Source of the DNA: Undaria pinnatifida
Lineage: Eukaryota; Sar; Phaeophyceae; Laminariales; Alariaceae
Direction: 5' to 3'
Length of the DNA: 64,000 nt
Assembly (NCBI GenBank): GCA_012845835.1
Contig: JABAKD010000015.1
Coordinates: 3,953,778 to 4,017,777 of the forward strand
Shown here: in pieces, positions 48,061 to 60,287 of the stretch
How the letters are laid out: each line of letters begins with the position of its first letter
How positions within the stretch are numbered: the first letter of the stretch is position 1
Notes under the pieces: model-generated
The model's input: the letters and a program-made list of their open reading frames with translations, nothing else
What the model was told of the DNA's origin: nothing
Database searches by the model: none
Program-made: the position numbers and the translations under genes

Positions 48061-49949
48061 CGTCTAGGTGTGTGAATATGCAGTCAGCACTTGAATCTTC
48101 TCGGGTTTTCCCTTCGTGCGGGGAGATACCAAAACGCATTCAGATGCTATCTACAGCCCCCCTGAAATATTCCCAGATACACTATCACCAGAAAATACCC
48201 CCACAGCAGTTTGACATCAGAGTACCGACGGACTGCGGGATATACGCCCACTACAGGACTCCACGGACACAACAGATGGACCTCAGCACTCTCCCGACGA
48301 GGCCGCTAGAAATATCTTCCTAGACGGCGGTTTGCGGCATCGGCCACGACTTGCAGCCCGACGCCCGAGAACATTGAGAAAATACGAACCTTTAACCTTC
48401 TTTAGAGGGGCATAGCCCGGGAAATGTAGCATTCCCGTACACGTCGATTTTCATTGGATTTCGCTAACTCTCGCTTCTATTGTATGTATGGTCAGTAATG
48501 TACACAAAACGGAATCGAACAGAGTAACGATCGAGCATCCTGTTGTATGCACACCAGCAAAGGCACAAGCAGAGATACAGCAGCACCAACGACAGCACCG
48601 TGGCAGCGTGCAAGCCCACCCTCGCCCGGTCTCGAGATATTCCCCATATGGCGTCGGGGAGTGACGATGCTCTCAAGAGGAATCGACGAATTGTCGCCAA
48701 CGACTGATGTCCTCTTGGTTTGCTGGTAGTGCTCTGTCTTTATACGAGAGTAGAAAAAGAACAACGTCTAGAGCTCACAATCGCAGTGCGTGTGGTGCTG
48801 TGGGTCCTTTTCTTGCACGGGTTTGTTGACAACGACGAGCTACAGACGTAAATCGCGCTGGTTCTATGGAGCGCACGTGGCGCGTCCTCTCGCAGCTATG
48901 GTTAAACTAGCGTTGGTGTTGTAACGACAAAGATTTTCAGCTTGGCCACTTGTGTCCTCAGCGTATTGCATGCTGGTCCTCAACGACGGGGTTAATTCCA
49001 CAGGGAGTGATGATATACTGTAGGGGAGTATTGCGGCGACGGGGAGCTGACAAAGAACGGAGGATCGATGAGAGGGGGCGTTCACGCTGTTAACGGGGCC
49101 GTGACGAGAATGCCCGTTTTGCACCGACGATAGTTATGCGTCGGGCAGCGGGGGTGCTACAGTGACGTGCGCTAGGTGGTACTACAATGATGCGTTACGG
49201 TTTCTGGACCGGCATCACGCGGAGAAAGCGCTGTATATTCCGAAATCAATGCACCTCCCTGGGTTCGCCATGTCACAGCGTGGGAGAGCAACTTGTACGG
49301 GCACTTTATAGAGGGGATCAAGAGGCTGCGCGGCATGAGGGATGCGTCTCATTTCACGCCTGCCGAGGTAAACTCGTCTTATCGTGCTGCTTGATTTCGA
49401 GTAGAGAACTGGAGCATTAACCAAGCCTTACCTACTCAGACCGTCAAACATTCCATTTCCCGATTGTTGTAACAGGGGTCTCGATCGAGTTAACAAGGCA
49501 TCAAGCGTATTGCGAAACGGGATATATGCGCGATGGATGGGCACGTGACAAGTGAACACATTGTTCGACACACATCGAAAGGTGGTGTAATTTTACACTC
49601 ATTTTCGGGGGCTTTTGACTAAAACGCAGGTGATGTTTTGGCGGTTTTAGGGATTTCTGATATCACGGGAAGGCGTTCTCACATCGAGAACCCACCGTTA
49701 TCCTCTGGCTTTCTGAATTTACGACAGAGAGCCCTCGGACAGCTTGATTTCTGTATACACAATGGCTCGCTCGCGTAGTATTGGTCCAGGGCAGTCACCA
49801 CGCATCATCGTATTACCCCCTCGCTCACATCGCCACAAGGGCATCTACCTTCTCTCAGGTGTCTCTCCGGATGAGCCGTACACCTCTCACCCAGAAACCG
49901 ATTTAGGCAAACATTAACACAGTTCGCATAACCGCAATGGCTACATAAA
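48061..49949. other. No supported gene; one unrecognised short coding-like frame
   Basis: The + frame 49191-49394 reads protein-like (PPWVRHVTAWESNLYGHF, then IKRLRGMRDASHFTPAE) without an ATG start, and a GAG/GTAAAC follows. I recognise no family and give this little weight. The rest has only short frames. Confidence 0.25.
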
Positions 49950-50009
49950 CTATACTTCCCAAATATGAATATACATAAATATATATGATCATTATTTTTT
50001 TCGGGGATT

Positions 50010-51085
50010 CGGTCAGGAGTTTTTTTCGTCTCGGCCTCAGTATGCGATTCTCGGAACTAGAATTCTCGGTCAAATGGCTTCCGAGCGCCGTCTTCGGGGG
50101 GTGGCTCCAACGCCCCTCGCCCTGCCGTATCCGTTCCGCACCTCGACGTGAACGCGGATAGACGCTGAGCGAGACAAGCAAGAAGTGCGTTCTTTTTTTA
50201 TTTTGGGCGGTACACGCCCGAGCTATTCTTGAACCTTGGCATATGTAGAGCTTAAACGAATAAGTAAGGGACAACATTTCCAAATTGGCGTCATTTCCAA
50301 ATTGGCATCGGAATTACTTCCCGACGATGCTTTTGTCATGGCCGCCTCCAAGCGCTTGCCCTATCGTAGGTACTACTGCTGTGTGTCGTTTCCTTTCGGC
50401 TCAGTGGGTATAGTGCTATATAACCAACGAAGGATGTGTCGTGAGTACGATTCTCACCCAGATCATATTTGGTATTCAGGAGCGTGCGTGCTAGAGACGT
50501 CATGAATGATTATGATAGCTGTTCGTGTTATTCTGAGCACTACTAACTGTAGTACGTGGAGAGGAGATAGCTCCGGATATCGCTCTTACGAAGTCGATGA
50601 TAATTAATTAACGAACTGGAAAACACGTTTGGTTGAATTTTTGCATAGCCCACTCACTGTGAGTGTTACTGAGTCAAGTGACAGTGGGGGGTAGTGCTAT
50701 GTGTCGTGAGTTCGATTCTCACCGACTACATATCTGTCTTTTTCACGCGTGCGCGCTGACGACATTATGATATGCATGGTTATTTTGGTAGTTTAACATA
50801 TATTGTAGTAGCACTACCCACTGAGGTACTGAGCTTTTTCAGAAGGCAGTACTGTAGCTTTTCTCGGTCAAATCACTTTGTTCGAAGGCCGCCGTCCAAG
50901 CGAGAAGCGCGCAAAATTTTGTAGTTTGAACGGTACTCTCCGGTTATTCTTCGGATCTTGATGTATGCAGAGGTTGATAAATAAAAGATGGCAAGCCAAT
51001 ATTTCCAAATTGGCGTCATATTTTGTACCAAAACAAATAATAATATTACTGTAAAAAAATCCCCATGGTACTGCGGTAGGGATCA
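50010..51085 (+). repeat. Repeat family Q, copies 2 and 3, with tRNA-like pieces between
   Basis: Q copies at 50010-50305 and 50865-51085 flank two tRNA-like stretches: GGCTCAGTGGGTATAG with GTGAGTACGATTCTCACC (50398-50460), and GTGAGTTCGATTCTCACC (50707-50724). These look like SINE heads or their debris; no complete cloverleaf can be drawn. Confidence 0.6.
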
Positions 51086-51469
51086 TAGAGGTGCATTTGT
51101 TTATTGAATTTTGGTAGGTAAACGTACATAAATACATGGATATAGACGTGGCAAGCGCACGCATGACTAAACGAGAAGAAAGTAGTAGTTATTACGATGA
51201 CTGCGCCAGGAAAAGCAGCATTGCGAGTGGCTGCGTCCCCGGGACCTCGAGGGTTGTATTCTACAAGTTCCTCCTATTGTTAAGCTGTGCCACTCGAAGG
51301 TGGTGGTAAGTAGACAGTAGGATGGCGTGCTTTGTTGTTGCTGTGGTTCCTGCATCCGTTGCTGTGATCGTTTGCCGGTCAAGTGCAAGCGGTCGTGTTT
51401 TGGTACGTAACTGACAAATAAGTTTGCGCTGCTTCGTACTTGACGTGCTCCTTATTGCTGCTGATTGCT

Positions 51470-52682
51470 GATTGATCATCTCTTCTAGTGATTTTTTTTT
51501 GGTACACGTTTACTTCCAGCTTCTGCACGTACAAGCCGTGACCACAGGTGTCGTCCTTCCCTCCGCCCCCCCGGTTATTGCCTTCATTTGTTTTGGCGCA
51601 TAGAGTTCAGCACCCACTGATCGTCGATTTTTCATCGAGTGCTGCTAACTCACGCTCTCGCGCTTTCCGCAAGCCAATTAGTGCACAAGACGAAAAGTTA
51701 TTCGAGTACGCGCTCGGGGGGATTCGAACTCACGAAGCTGACCTATACCAGGCTCGAGGATATAACCTGATACGCCACTGGGGCAGTGAGTGATATAGAG
51801 CCGGTCGTCACCGGTGGTCTAGTGAGGTTACACTCGAATACTACTACTAGTAATACTAGCGTTGGTCCTTGAGTTAACTAACGGCCATTATCATTGTGAG
51901 CTTTGTTGGCTATATTTATTTGAAGAAATAAATGGGAAACAAGAATCAACTAACCGCTGAAATCGCCTAGCAGCGTGGGTAGGCACAAATCGACGCGAAG
52001 CGACGAGGGAAGATAAAGCTGAATTCTTCTCGAGATAAAAATTAGGGCAGGTACCGTAGTGGGGAGGGGGGAGAGAAGCCCGCTATATGACCCCGATCTA
52101 AGTTATACTGCTGCATTGGGAGGGCGAGAGTAATGCGAACATCGCAAAAAATGGGATGGGAAAAAAAATAGAAGCGAAGTGTATTGCTGCTGACTGTAAT
52201 AATACGATACCCAAGCAAGTTGCACCGGTCAACTTGATCTGGACTGACTGCTGTTGTATTATGCAATTGGTCCATGCACAACTTCTCTAATCACACGCAG
52301 AAGACATGGTCAGTCACCTTACTGGCCCCGGATGCTTGATTGAGTAAAACTATCATAAGAAACGCACTCGACACGTTTCGTCGCCAGACTAAAGGGTCCG
52401 TCGGCGTGTGCTCGGATTTATCCGATCAAAATCTGACTAGTCAAGCTCGGAAGAGGATTCACTTGAAAAAACGGTAGCTATTAATAGTAGTACATTGTTT
52501 TGATTGATAGTCTATATCGAACTCTTGGCATTACCTCACATACTGTACGCGCAGACTATGATTGTGCGTGGTGACTGTTTTTTACTCCAAGTATTGAATC
52601 GAACAATTCGAAGTGCTGCCCTGCCCTACCCGAAGCATCGGTGCCGGCGTATGCCGGCACCCATGCGGAGCCCTTGTATATA
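51470..52682 (+). repeat. Repeat family P, copy 4 (partial, interrupted)
   Basis: Matches 18530-18850 and then the right end around 20780-21090. A large central portion is missing. The right end is a perfect hairpin, GTGCCGGC-GTAT-GCCGGCAC (52641-52660), followed by CCATGCGGAGCCCTTGTA. The SINE at 51488-51786 interrupts its left part. Confidence 0.7.
51488..51786 (-). mobile_element. tRNA-derived SINE with poly(A) tail and target-site duplication
   Basis: Read on the minus strand: a 5' tRNA-like head with A box (TGCCCCAGTGG), a TATATC/GGTATA anticodon-type stem and B box (GAGTTCGAATCCCC), then a unique body and an A9 tail. TCACT flanks both ends (51787-51791 and 51483-51487). The P copy at 18540 shows the uninterrupted site. 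Position 33 of the would-be anticodon loop is not T and the acceptor arms do not match, so it is not a working tRNA. A truncated relative lies at 21235-21455. Confidence 0.8.
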
Positions 52683-52724
52683 TATATATATATATGATGA
52701 TACTTTTTTTGAGGGGACAGGGAT

Positions 52725-55700
52725 GTGGTCAGGAGTTTGTTTCGTCTCGGCCTCAGTATGCGATTCTCGGAACCGGAACTTCTCGTCATATCGCCTCGTT
52801 TGAGCGCTGTCTTCGGGGGGCGGCCGGCTCCAACACCCCTCGCCCTGCCTTATCCGTTCTGCACCTCGACGTGAACGCGGATAGACGCTCAGCGAGACAA
52901 GCGAGAAGTGCGCAAAAAAAATGTATTTTTAACGGTACTCTCCAGTTAGTCTTCGGATCTTGATGTATGGAGAGGTTGATAAAATAAAACTTCGCAAGAC
53001 ATTATTTCCAAATTGGCGTCATAATGCAACAAAGAATATTTCCTCAATAAAAAACATGTTACCGCGGTTGGTATCATAGTAGTGTTTCTGTGTATTGAAT
53101 TTCGGTGACACCTACGTACGAACATGGATAGATGAGGCAAGCACACGCATGACTAAAACAAGGAGGTAGTGATTACGATTACTACGCCAGAAAAGAAAAA
53201 CACATCAGCATTACGAGTGGCTGCACCCCGGGCCTCGAGGAGGGTGGTTTTACACGCGTTCGGGCACATCGACATAGTTTGTACTCGCGCAAGTAATATA
53301 GGTACGAGTAAGAGCACACACACCGATGATGTTATATTACTCACACGCTTTTTGTCTTACTCATGGTATGGAGAGGGTGTGTAAAAGCAGGGAATACATT
53401 TTCGACATAAAAACTAGCTTAAAATCGTTCCTGTTATCAAGCTGCGTCACGCGAGGGTCGTACGTAGTGGTAGACGGTATCCACAGAGGAAACCAATGGC
53501 ATGCATTCGTCCCGGGGTATCGCATCGGCGGGTGTTTTTTTTTCCCGAAAAAACTCTTTGGAGAAGTATAAGTGGTGTGGAAGGCGTGCTTTGTTGTTGC
53601 TGTGGCACCTGTCTCCGTTGCTGAAGCGGTGACGTGTTGATACGTAACTGACAAATGAAGACGGGCGATCGATATTATAGTACGCAGCTTGCGAAATATG
53701 ATAACTTCGTGAAACTTACAGCTGACGTCGTTAGAATATAAAAAATTTAATGCGTTGCTTCCTACTTGGCGTGCTTCTTGCTGCTGATTGCTGATTGATC
53801 ATCTTTAGTGAGTTATAAAGAGCCGGTCTCCGCGGTGGTCTAGTGGTTACCCTTGAATACTACTAGCGTTGGTTCTTGAGTTCAATTCCCACCGTTTTGA
53901 GAGATTTGATTCTTCTATTTGCCGAAATGCAGAACAAGGATCAACTAACAACTGCTGAGAACGCATAGCAGCGTGGGTAGGTGCAATTCGACGCGAATCG
54001 ACGAGGCAAGAAAATGCTGGATTCTCGCGATAAAAATTAGGCATGTATGTACCGTAGTGGGGAGGGGGCAGGAGGGCCCGCAATGTGACCCCGGATCTGA
54101 TGGGAGGGAGGACGAGAGTATTGCAAGGATAGTAAATGGGATGTGCAAGGATAGTAAATGGGATGGGAAAAAAACTGATAAAATATGGGGATAGCTTTTC
54201 AAACAAGCTACGCCAACAAGTAATTACAGCAGTACAGTGGAGGTATCCGATTCAAGATCACCCTGTGACAAGCCGAAGCAGGCGTTCATTGCTCTATTTG
54301 TTGCGGGAAATATATGACTGTTAGTATGCCGGGACACGGCGATTCGACCGCTCTCATGTCCCGAATGGCTATATCTTTGACGCTCTGGGTACCAACTGTA
54401 TAGATTCATCCTGAAGTCGAGCGTGTTGTACGAATTGCGGTTGCATTACGAACCTTTGCCCTACGCGAATAGTATGGAAGAAAACCCGTAAAAATATTAG
54501 CGAGCTTAGTTAGGTTTTTACCACAAACAAGCGAATGAAATCGAGATTTTCAGCAAATAATTGTCTTCGGTGTCGCATAAGCGACAAAGAGGTGATTATG
54601 TGTGGGCAAGTATTCCATGATTATTCGACCATTCATTATGCGAGTCAAATACGCACTCTTTTGGCCCCATTCTAGGCTTTTTCCCACGGTTATTATGCTC
54701 AAGTTGTGCCAGTCTTAAGTTCCGTTTACCAGTATGTCGTTTTTCTTTGAACACCCCATTTTTGTTCGAAAATGTGCTTATAACCGGGGGGCTCTAAACC
54801 CTGGATACAGATCGCTCTAATTCGTCCATTTATGCTGCGTTTGGTGCTGTTGTTGTCAACAAGTGTTTCTCGCCCTCATTTTGAGCGTGCTTGCTCGGCA
54901 CGCCAGCCTAATCTCAAAGTCGCTATTTTGTGCGACCCATCATGCAAAAATAACTGGTCGAATTGCGCTCGCATTGCGAACGTTTGCCGTATGCGAGAAG
55001 TATTCGAGAAAACCCGGGTCGGTCGAAATAATTGTGAGCTTTTATATTGAGTCAAAGCCTACCAGCCAATCACGAGTAAGTCAATGGGGGCGTTGACACG
55101 CCGTGCGGGGAGGTATCGACCCGGGAGATCAAATTTTTTCTCGCGTTGTTGTAGCTGTAGAGATTCGGAGGGTTTCTGAACCAGGGATGGGGTCCTATCT
55201 CCCCCATGTGCGACGGAACTGCCCCCCATTGATTGGTGAGCCTCTATCATCCTTCTAGGGTGGGGCGGCGCTGTGGAGCTCGAACCAATCAGCGATTTTA
55301 GCCAACGGAATTGGAGTTTCCACACCATGGGGGGCGGTGTCGACCCGAGAGAACTCGGTTTTATTCCCCGGTTTGTCTAACTGTTAGGGATATAGAATGA
55401 CATTTGGACCGGGGATGGGACCCTATCGTCCCCGGGTGGAGCTGGCTCTATAGTATACGACCCTCAGCTAATCAGAGATCGGCCGGTCGGTGGGGTTGGG
55501 GATTTTCAAACTGTGCGGGGAGCTATCAATCCTGGTGATATCCGTGCTCGTTCGCGGATTATCGGAGTTGTATACGTGTGGATGGATTATGATCCTGGAA
55601 TGGGACCCTATCGTCCACAGACGACGGCAACTTCATGTACGATCCCCTGCCAATGAGCGACCAGCGATCAGTCATAAAGGCCATTCCAGGTATACTTTTT

Positions 55701-56400
55701 TTTTTTCGTCTAAAACTCGAGCCTGAAATTATTAACTGCCATATTCTTAGTTCAGTGTGCTATCACGTGCTACTAATACTCTTATCTACCAGATAAGAGT
55801 GACCTGCAGCAACAATTAGCAGCATTGCAATAGCATCGAGGAATTGAATGGCGAAGGCAGCGACACCGTATTTCACGCCCAGAATACCGTCAGCAAGTCT
55901 CTCCACGATCAGACTGTAAACACAAGGACACTCGGTCGGCGGGCCTCGGATCTACATACTATCATGCATGATGTAGCAGAAGCTGCGTGGCTCAATGCAC
56001 GCCTCTCGGTGGTTACGCAGAGAACATGCAGCATACATGGCCACCCCCTTGCTGGCCCTTGATGCTTGGTTGGGTCAAAACATCAAGAAACGCACTCGAA
56101 ACGTCTCTTCGAGGCCAGACTAGAGGGTCGGTCTGTGTGTGGGCTCGGAGTTATCCGATCGAAATATAATGAAGCTCGGAATCGGATTCACGCAAAAAAC
56201 GGCAGAAGTAAGTAGTCCACTGTTAGTCCATATCGATTTCTTGGCATTACTTTACATTCTACAAGCGTAGACTATGTGTTGTGTGGTAACGATTTTTACT
56301 CTCTATCGAATAATGAATCGAACAAGTCCAAGTACTGCCCTGCCCTCCCCGGAGCATGAGTGCCGGAAAATGCCGGCACCCATGCGGAGCCCTTGTAGTT
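52725..56400 (+). repeat. P/Q element, most complete copy (Q4 plus P3)
   Basis: Q (52725-53045) runs directly into P (53205-56400) with all blocks seen elsewhere: the tRNA-like GGTGGTCTAGTGGTTAC (53835), CCAAT-containing sub-repeats (55050-55640), and the right-end hairpin GTGCCGG/CCGGCAC (56360-56379) before CCATGCGGAGCCCTTGTAG. About 3.7 kb, with no frame conserved with the other copies, so it appears to be a large nonautonomous element. Confidence 0.75.
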
Positions 56401-57194
56401 ACAATGGAAATGCAAAAATATTGGGAAGTCCTTCCGTTGACAAGCCCCGTCAGTCTGAAGATGTTGGGCCCCAAAGTACCCCCCCAAACCATAGCATGGC
56501 TCAGGGGGCGAAGGATCTGTCCATCCGTGTTACCCTTCTGAGCGTACATCGCACGAACGGTTCGACTGGAAAGAGGGATAGACTACGAAGACGGCGGCAA
56601 AGAAAACCAAGCCAGCGCTGGCTGGGAAGCTGTGTGTTTTGTGTCACAATAGCTTACCCACCACCCACGTCCTTGGACGGCCTGTAACGCATACACACCT
56701 ACGGTCTATTGGGGCACAACAGACGCATGAGGGCATTTCACACGTCTCTCTTGGAGCACTCTTCGAAACGTGCAACGCAGACACAACGGGCAAAACGTAC
56801 GGAGCCCATAGTGCCCCACGTCCCGCAGCGATCGACGGCAAACCCACACGTTTTCCCGCAACGGAATTCAGGGAAACCCATAAAACCGACGATATGCGGC
56901 GATTTTTACATGTCGTCCTCCTTGAACGACACTGAACAAAACCGACAAAACCCACGACATATTCTCTGGCCTTACGTGTCGCCCAACAAACAGTGCACCT
57001 GTCGCTAAAGGTGGCGTTACACATCGTTCAACCCTACCCTGTCGGTACTCGAACGCATGCCGGTGGCGCTGATCGTACACCTTAAATATCACGTTACCGT
57101 GCGCACCACCCAAGGATATTGACCTTCCTGCGCTTGTCACACTAAAGGCAAAAAGTCCCCTACCCCGCTCCGACCAATCAAAACGCGCCGCAGT
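56401..57194. other. No gene recognised
   Basis: Short opposing frames only. The region lies downstream of the TRMO stop codon and right of the P element. It runs into the degenerate repeat that starts near 57195. Confidence 0.35.
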
Positions 57195-57662
57195 ACTCTC
57201 TGCGACACTACGACTCGGCCATCCAAAACCCCGTCGGGGTTTTAGCTATCTGCGACACTTCGGACCGACCACTCAAATCACGTCACGGATCTATATATCT
57301 GCAAGCCCAAGACCAGGCCAATCAGAAAACTCGCCGAGTATGTACGTATATGCGACCTGCGACACCACGACTAGACCGATCCAAAATACGCCGCGGATGC
57401 ATACCGGTGCGAAACCACGACCAAACCCATCAGCTTGCGGGCTACCCGTTGGAAAAAATCTCCAGTTAATTAACTGCACGTCAGCGGCTAACCTTCTGCT
57501 TCTTTCATTAAAAAAAACCGCGGATCTCTCTGCGACACCACGATTACACGACCACTCACCACTCAGAAACACACCGCGGATATCTCCCAGCGACACTACG
57601 ACCCGACCAATCAAACCCTTTCGGGAATATGTCTCTCTGCGACACCACAACACCACGACCAC
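57195..57662. repeat. Degenerate tandem repeat, CTGCGACACCACGAC units
   Basis: About seven spaced copies of a 50-60-bp unit: CTCTGCGACACCACGAC, then GACCAATCAAA, then CGCCGCGGATAT. Copies lie near 57197, 57250, 57357, 57525, 57586 and 57633. The array lies just 3' of the TRMO stop codon on that gene's strand. Confidence 0.7.
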
Positions 57663-57686
57663 AAAGATCGCCACACTCACCACTCA

Positions 57687-58248
57687 CTACGACTCCTTTC
57701 CCCCTACCTCTACGGACAAAACTCGAACTTTTTCAACCGCTGACAGCGGTGGTGGCGAAGCTTCTCCCGTACAAATCGGGCCACCATCCCCCACCCCCCA
57801 ACTCCCGAGCGCCGCCAGCGATATCGCCTCGGTAGTACCCGCCCTCAAGGCAACAGAGCTGCCCACGCCATTCGCCTCGTTCGAAGGATTTTCAGATCGC
57901 TGCGCAGTCTGGGTAGCCTGGGACTCCGGCTCCATGATGGAATCGATACCGGTGCCGAAGGAGGGGGAGAAAAGCGCCAGGGTTCGTTTTGGTGGAGTGG
58001 TCGTTGTCTGCGGCTGTGGTAGTCGCTGTGAAGGCTGTGGTTGTGGCAGCCGTGGCTGTCGCTGCTGTGACTGTGGCTGTGATGGGGGCGGTGGCGGCGG
58101 TGACGCGGGGTCGGCTGCTGGGGAACTAGTTGTGGCGGCGAACCTGACACGGAGGCCGTCGAACAGGAGGACGCACGAGGGTGCCGCCGCCGCCTCCCTC
58201 ATCTTGCGTAAGCTTCGCACGTCCACTGCCAGGCTCTCCGTTATGGCC
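57687..58248 (-). CDS. TRMO: TRMO-like tRNA methyltransferase, last exon
   Basis: The acceptor TTGCCAG precedes 58248; its first base completes the Leu codon left by the exon at 59905-60059 (phase 2). The conserved C-terminal strand-helix follows: LAITESLAVDVRSLRKMR, matching the TrmO family's I-x-x-x-L-x-x-D-x-R-S pattern, then VLLFDGLRVRF. A Pro/Gln-rich insert and a Ser/Gly-rich linker come next. The last strand, EKVRVLSVEV, fits the family's closing V-x-V strand; the stop is TAG at 57687. The low-complexity insert makes the C-terminal domain much longer than in bacterial TrmO. It is encoded on the same strand as the four upstream exons, and every phase matches. Confidence 0.78.
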
Positions 58249-58259
58249 CTGGCAACGGA

Positions 58260-58570
58260 AAGACGATCGTTCGATTGGTTATTTCAAATGATCGGTTGAT
58301 TCGATTGACCACCTGGAAACGAGGCCGATCGAATCGATCGGCCACCGAGAGAAGATGGGCTAATCGGTCAATCCATCCATAATTCGGTCGATCGATCAAT
58401 GTGTAGGGCGTGGGCGAGGCGTGTCAGCGAGAGACAAGGCGAGCTTGGGCGAAGCGCGATCAACGTACTCAAGAAACGACCAATTGGCTATTCGACCAGT
58501 CCGATCTATTGACTGATTGCATTGATTGATTCGATCGAACGATCAGTGTGCGGGGCTGAAGGCGGGGCGA
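58260..58570. repeat. GATCGATT-rich degenerate repeat in a TRMO intron
   Basis: Clustered TCGATCGA, GATCGGT and GATTGATT motifs across about 300 bp immediately upstream (on the gene strand) of the last TRMO exon. No defined unit length is evident. Confidence 0.5.
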
Positions 58571-58690
58571 GACAGGGAGAGGCAAAAGGTGGACGCGATC
58601 GAAGCGCGCTCAACAAACTACCAAATATTTTAATATAGCAATATTCTGCCTTTGAGGCGTTCAAAGTCGCGTTGAGCACGTTGGGAAAGG

Positions 58691-59665
58691 GGTGTACTCA
58701 ATTTGTGCATGGCCGTAGTCGTATGACCATAGACCTTCGCATCCCTACAACGCCGGGACGGAGCACGTCGGGTTTTCACCAACCAGACAGACATTGCTTG
58801 CACCAAGCGCGAAGCGCCGTGAGGTGTTCGTCGAGTCGCATGAAGGGTGAAATGCATCCTTCGAAAAACCCGCTCGTAAGACGGACTTCAGCGCCTTGTG
58901 CCTACTTTCTTGCTTATGGATGACAGCGGGAATGAGTTATATTTTGTGTTCTGGTGTGGCCACTCCGGAGAGCAATGGGTATTACTATGTAACGGCCTCG
59001 TGGGTGCCTTACCATATTCACACTATGTGATGCGATCATTCCCCTTGTGCGGAGTTAGGGTTCTCCACCCTGCACAATATGATCTAGCTCGATAACCATC
59101 ATGGCGGCCGCCGAAAAAAAAACGGTACCCTGGTTGTCTAGCTCACGCAGTGATCGGCATATTTTACAGCGACGTTGCCAACCAACGCCCGAATGGGTAG
59201 GGTGGACCGTAACTGGACCAAGTCCGGCGGAAGGCCATCTCCCATGGCCAGGGGTTTTGTTAGTGGGTGAGCTTGCGCAAGTCCCACACTACCCGGAAAG
59301 ATGACATTCCGGGTGGCTATCTCCACCGAAACTGACCCTCAGGGGACAGGCCGGGTCGACATACACACGCACCCGTATACAACGGCAGCTTGCGCTGCCG
59401 GGGTTGTAACGAAGACCACTGATAGGGACAGCTTACGCTATACCTACAATGGGACTCGAAGGGTGCGCCATCTAGCGTTGGGCTGCGAAAGCAACTGAGT
59501 TAAATCGACACACGACGCGTATGAAAATACGCGGAAGTGTGGTGAGATGAAAGCTTTATTTTTCCCCATCCGCCGGAGGATAAAAAAAAAAAAAAAAAAA
59601 AAGCGACACCCAATAAAAATATAATGTTTTACGGCGTCGGTGCCAACCGAGGCCAACTATTATAT
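58691..59665 (+). repeat. Dispersed repeat family S, copy 2, carrying an insertion
   Basis: 58691-59007 matches S1 (22698-23014), and 59037-59189 with 59604-59665 match S3 (1-220). The 414 bp at 59190-59603 is absent from S3. The whole lies in the TRMO intron between exons 58248 and 59905, on the opposite strand. Confidence 0.85.
59190..59603 (+). ncRNA. Retroposed, highly structured RNA-like element with poly(A) tail
   Basis: Consecutive perfect stems: GGCCAT/ATGGCC (59233-59249), GTGGG/CCCAC (59263-59287), ACCCGGAA/TTCCGGGT with an 8-nt loop (59291-59314), CGGCAGC-TTGC-GCTGCCG nested in TACAAC/GTTGTA (59378-59408) and GCGTAT-GAAA-ATACGC (59517-59532). A TGC-GAAA-GCA stem sits at 59484-59493. 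The 3' end has CTTTATTTTTCCCC, an ATCC/GGAT stem and A20. The uninterrupted S3 copy shows that it is an insertion. The tail matches 43992-44040. No group I core or group II domain V is seen, so its class is unknown; it may be the 5' or internal structured part of a LINE or SINE. Confidence 0.55.
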
Positions 59666-59904
59666 GTATTGAGAGCACGTTGAGGGGGGGGTGGTTCTGC
59701 GACAAAATTTGAGAGGGGTGAGGGGTCTCCAATAGTCTTCGCCAATTGGGTATCATCCGCATCCGATACCAGAGCTAAAAGACCCTCCGGACACCATATC
59801 GCTGCAGATGCTAAAAAACCAAGAGCGCATGCGACGCTTGCATTACCGAAACGAACGCCACCAATTCGTTTTTTTAATTTTAGACTTTCTCCGCCAGAAC
59901 TTAC

Positions 59905-60059
59905 AGCTTGGCCCCCTCATGGTCTCCGCGGAAGAAGCGCATGCGCCCGCCGACACCACCTTTCCGTCGCCGCTCGCTGCACACCTCCGCCAGTTGTAAC
60001 TCCGCGTCGGGCGCCCACTCGACCGCTCGCCGGTGTTTAACCGACGCCATTACCCAGTC
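59905..60059 (-). CDS. TRMO: TRMO-like tRNA methyltransferase, penultimate exon
   Basis: Begins after GCGGATAG with GACTGGGTA (Asp-Trp-Val, the family's conserved D-W-V after the DIKPY segment), then VEWAPDAELQLAEV, a helix matching the TrmO C-terminal domain (hydrophobic-x-x-x-A-x-x-x-L). It ends AAG-CT before a perfect GTAAGT donor (59899-59904). Length is 155 nt: 51 codons plus two bases, so phase 2, which the next exon completes with G. The entry phase is 0, matching the donor at 61258. Confidence 0.72.
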
Positions 60060-60287
60060 CTATCCGCGGCAGAGCAATGGAGCGCGGGGGCGTACTCAGT
60101 TTTTGCTTGCCTTAATCATTTGGCCATCGACCACGCACCCGTTTCGAAACGGAGCACCGGTGCTACTCCTAACAGAGACACCTCCAACGTTTGGGCGCTC
60201 GCGACGTTGTCACCTTACTGTAAATGAGTTATCTTATACTCGTCATGTTTCGCCACCATCTGTTTGAGGTAGGGATAATAAATAAAA

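Noticed and set aside
56360-56400. Canonical Helitron 3' end
   Set aside because: The hairpin is right, but the end reads CTTGTA(G) and not CTRR, so I report only a resemblance.
57340-58299. 319-codon plus-strand ORF
   Set aside because: Antisense to the TRMO last exon and partly made of the CTGCGACAC repeat.
59190-59603. Group I or group II intron, HDV-like or hammerhead ribozyme, RNase P or SRP RNA
   Set aside because: I looked for the group I P7 core, domain V, CUGANGA/GAAA and SRP/RNase P signatures and found none convincing.
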